A stretch of DNA of 64,000 nt, from the NCBI GenBank assembly GCA_037127315.1, contig JBBBDQ010001270.1:1153501-1217500 (forward strand), in the 5' to 3' direction. Origin of the DNA: Ascarosepion bandense (taxonomy: Eukaryota; Mollusca; Cephalopoda; Sepiida; Sepiidae). This document shows, in pieces, positions 63,921 through 64,000 of this stretch. How positions within the stretch are numbered: the first letter of the stretch is position 1; the number at the start of each line of letters is the position of its first letter. A model generated the notes under the pieces. The model was given only the letters and a program-made list of their open reading frames with translations. It was not told where the DNA came from and ran no database searches. The position numbers and the translations under genes were made by a program.

Positions 63921-64000
63921 CACACTCGTGACTGAAGATTGTAAAACCCAATTGCATTGTGGGAAAAGGCAATGGTAATTTAGATGAAAATTAGTAATAC

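Overview
This 64 kb window looks like gene-poor, repeat-dominated animal nuclear DNA, with no host gene that I can support. There is no operon structure, no ribosome binding sites and no dense ORF packing. Every recognisable coding piece belongs to a mobile element, and almost all are broken. Polymerase III SINEs with tRNA- and 5S rRNA-like heads, several LINE families, Penelope-like elements, Helitrons, Tc1/mariner and piggyBac-type DNA transposons and very long micro- and minisatellites point to an invertebrate metazoan. The mix and the abundant tRNA SINEs suggest a mollusc, perhaps a cephalopod; this is inference from recalled repeat style, not proof.

Layout. 0-2.4 kb: 309-bp-type hairpin SINEs, one split by LINE family A, then a SINE carrying at least 3.5 tandem 5S rRNA-like heads. 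2.9-4.8 kb: purine-rich microsatellite. 5.2-9.8 kb: inverted SINE-bearing arms around duplicated small ORFs and a LINE A copy, a SINE-hairpin-SINE composite and a LINE B tail. 10.2-12.6 kb: GA satellite and a Helitron. 13.2-19.3 kb: LINE A, a 5S/tRNA SINE, LINE B, a piggyBac-type MITE, a Penelope fragment and a complete but dead Tc1 element with about 210-bp inverted ends. 19.6-27.2 kb: microsatellites, two Helitrons, a second Penelope end and LINE B copies. 27.5-32.6 kb: LINE C fragments whose Lys/Arg-rich codons have become long GAA tracts, a second SINE composite and an internally deleted mariner. 33-37 kb: LINE B, and a LINE A copy whose 3' UTR holds about 44 copies of a 30-bp unit. 37-44.5 kb: SINEs and microsatellites. 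44.7-48.7 kb: tRNA-Ser-like relic, 27-bp minisatellite with a 648-bp higher-order duplication, about 650-bp foldback, Helitron-like element with two 5' ends, Tc1 helix-turn-helix relic. 50-52.4 kb: an old repeat dissected by three insertions. 53.8 kb: solo LTR. 55.7-59.9 kb: LINE with restriction-like endonuclease, LINE B reverse transcriptase, a 275-bp tandem array and two exons of an uncharacterised repeat-family gene. 60.3-63.4 kb: purine repeats including a 185-bp satellite.

Nothing suggests the parts cooperate as a pathway. The main themes are element-on-element insertion, LINE 3' ends that carry family-specific simple-repeat tails or expand into satellites, and SINEs that exchange modules (5S head, tRNA head, invertible hairpin, palindromic spacer). 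LINE A, B, C and D, HP, F and G are local labels used only in this annotation.
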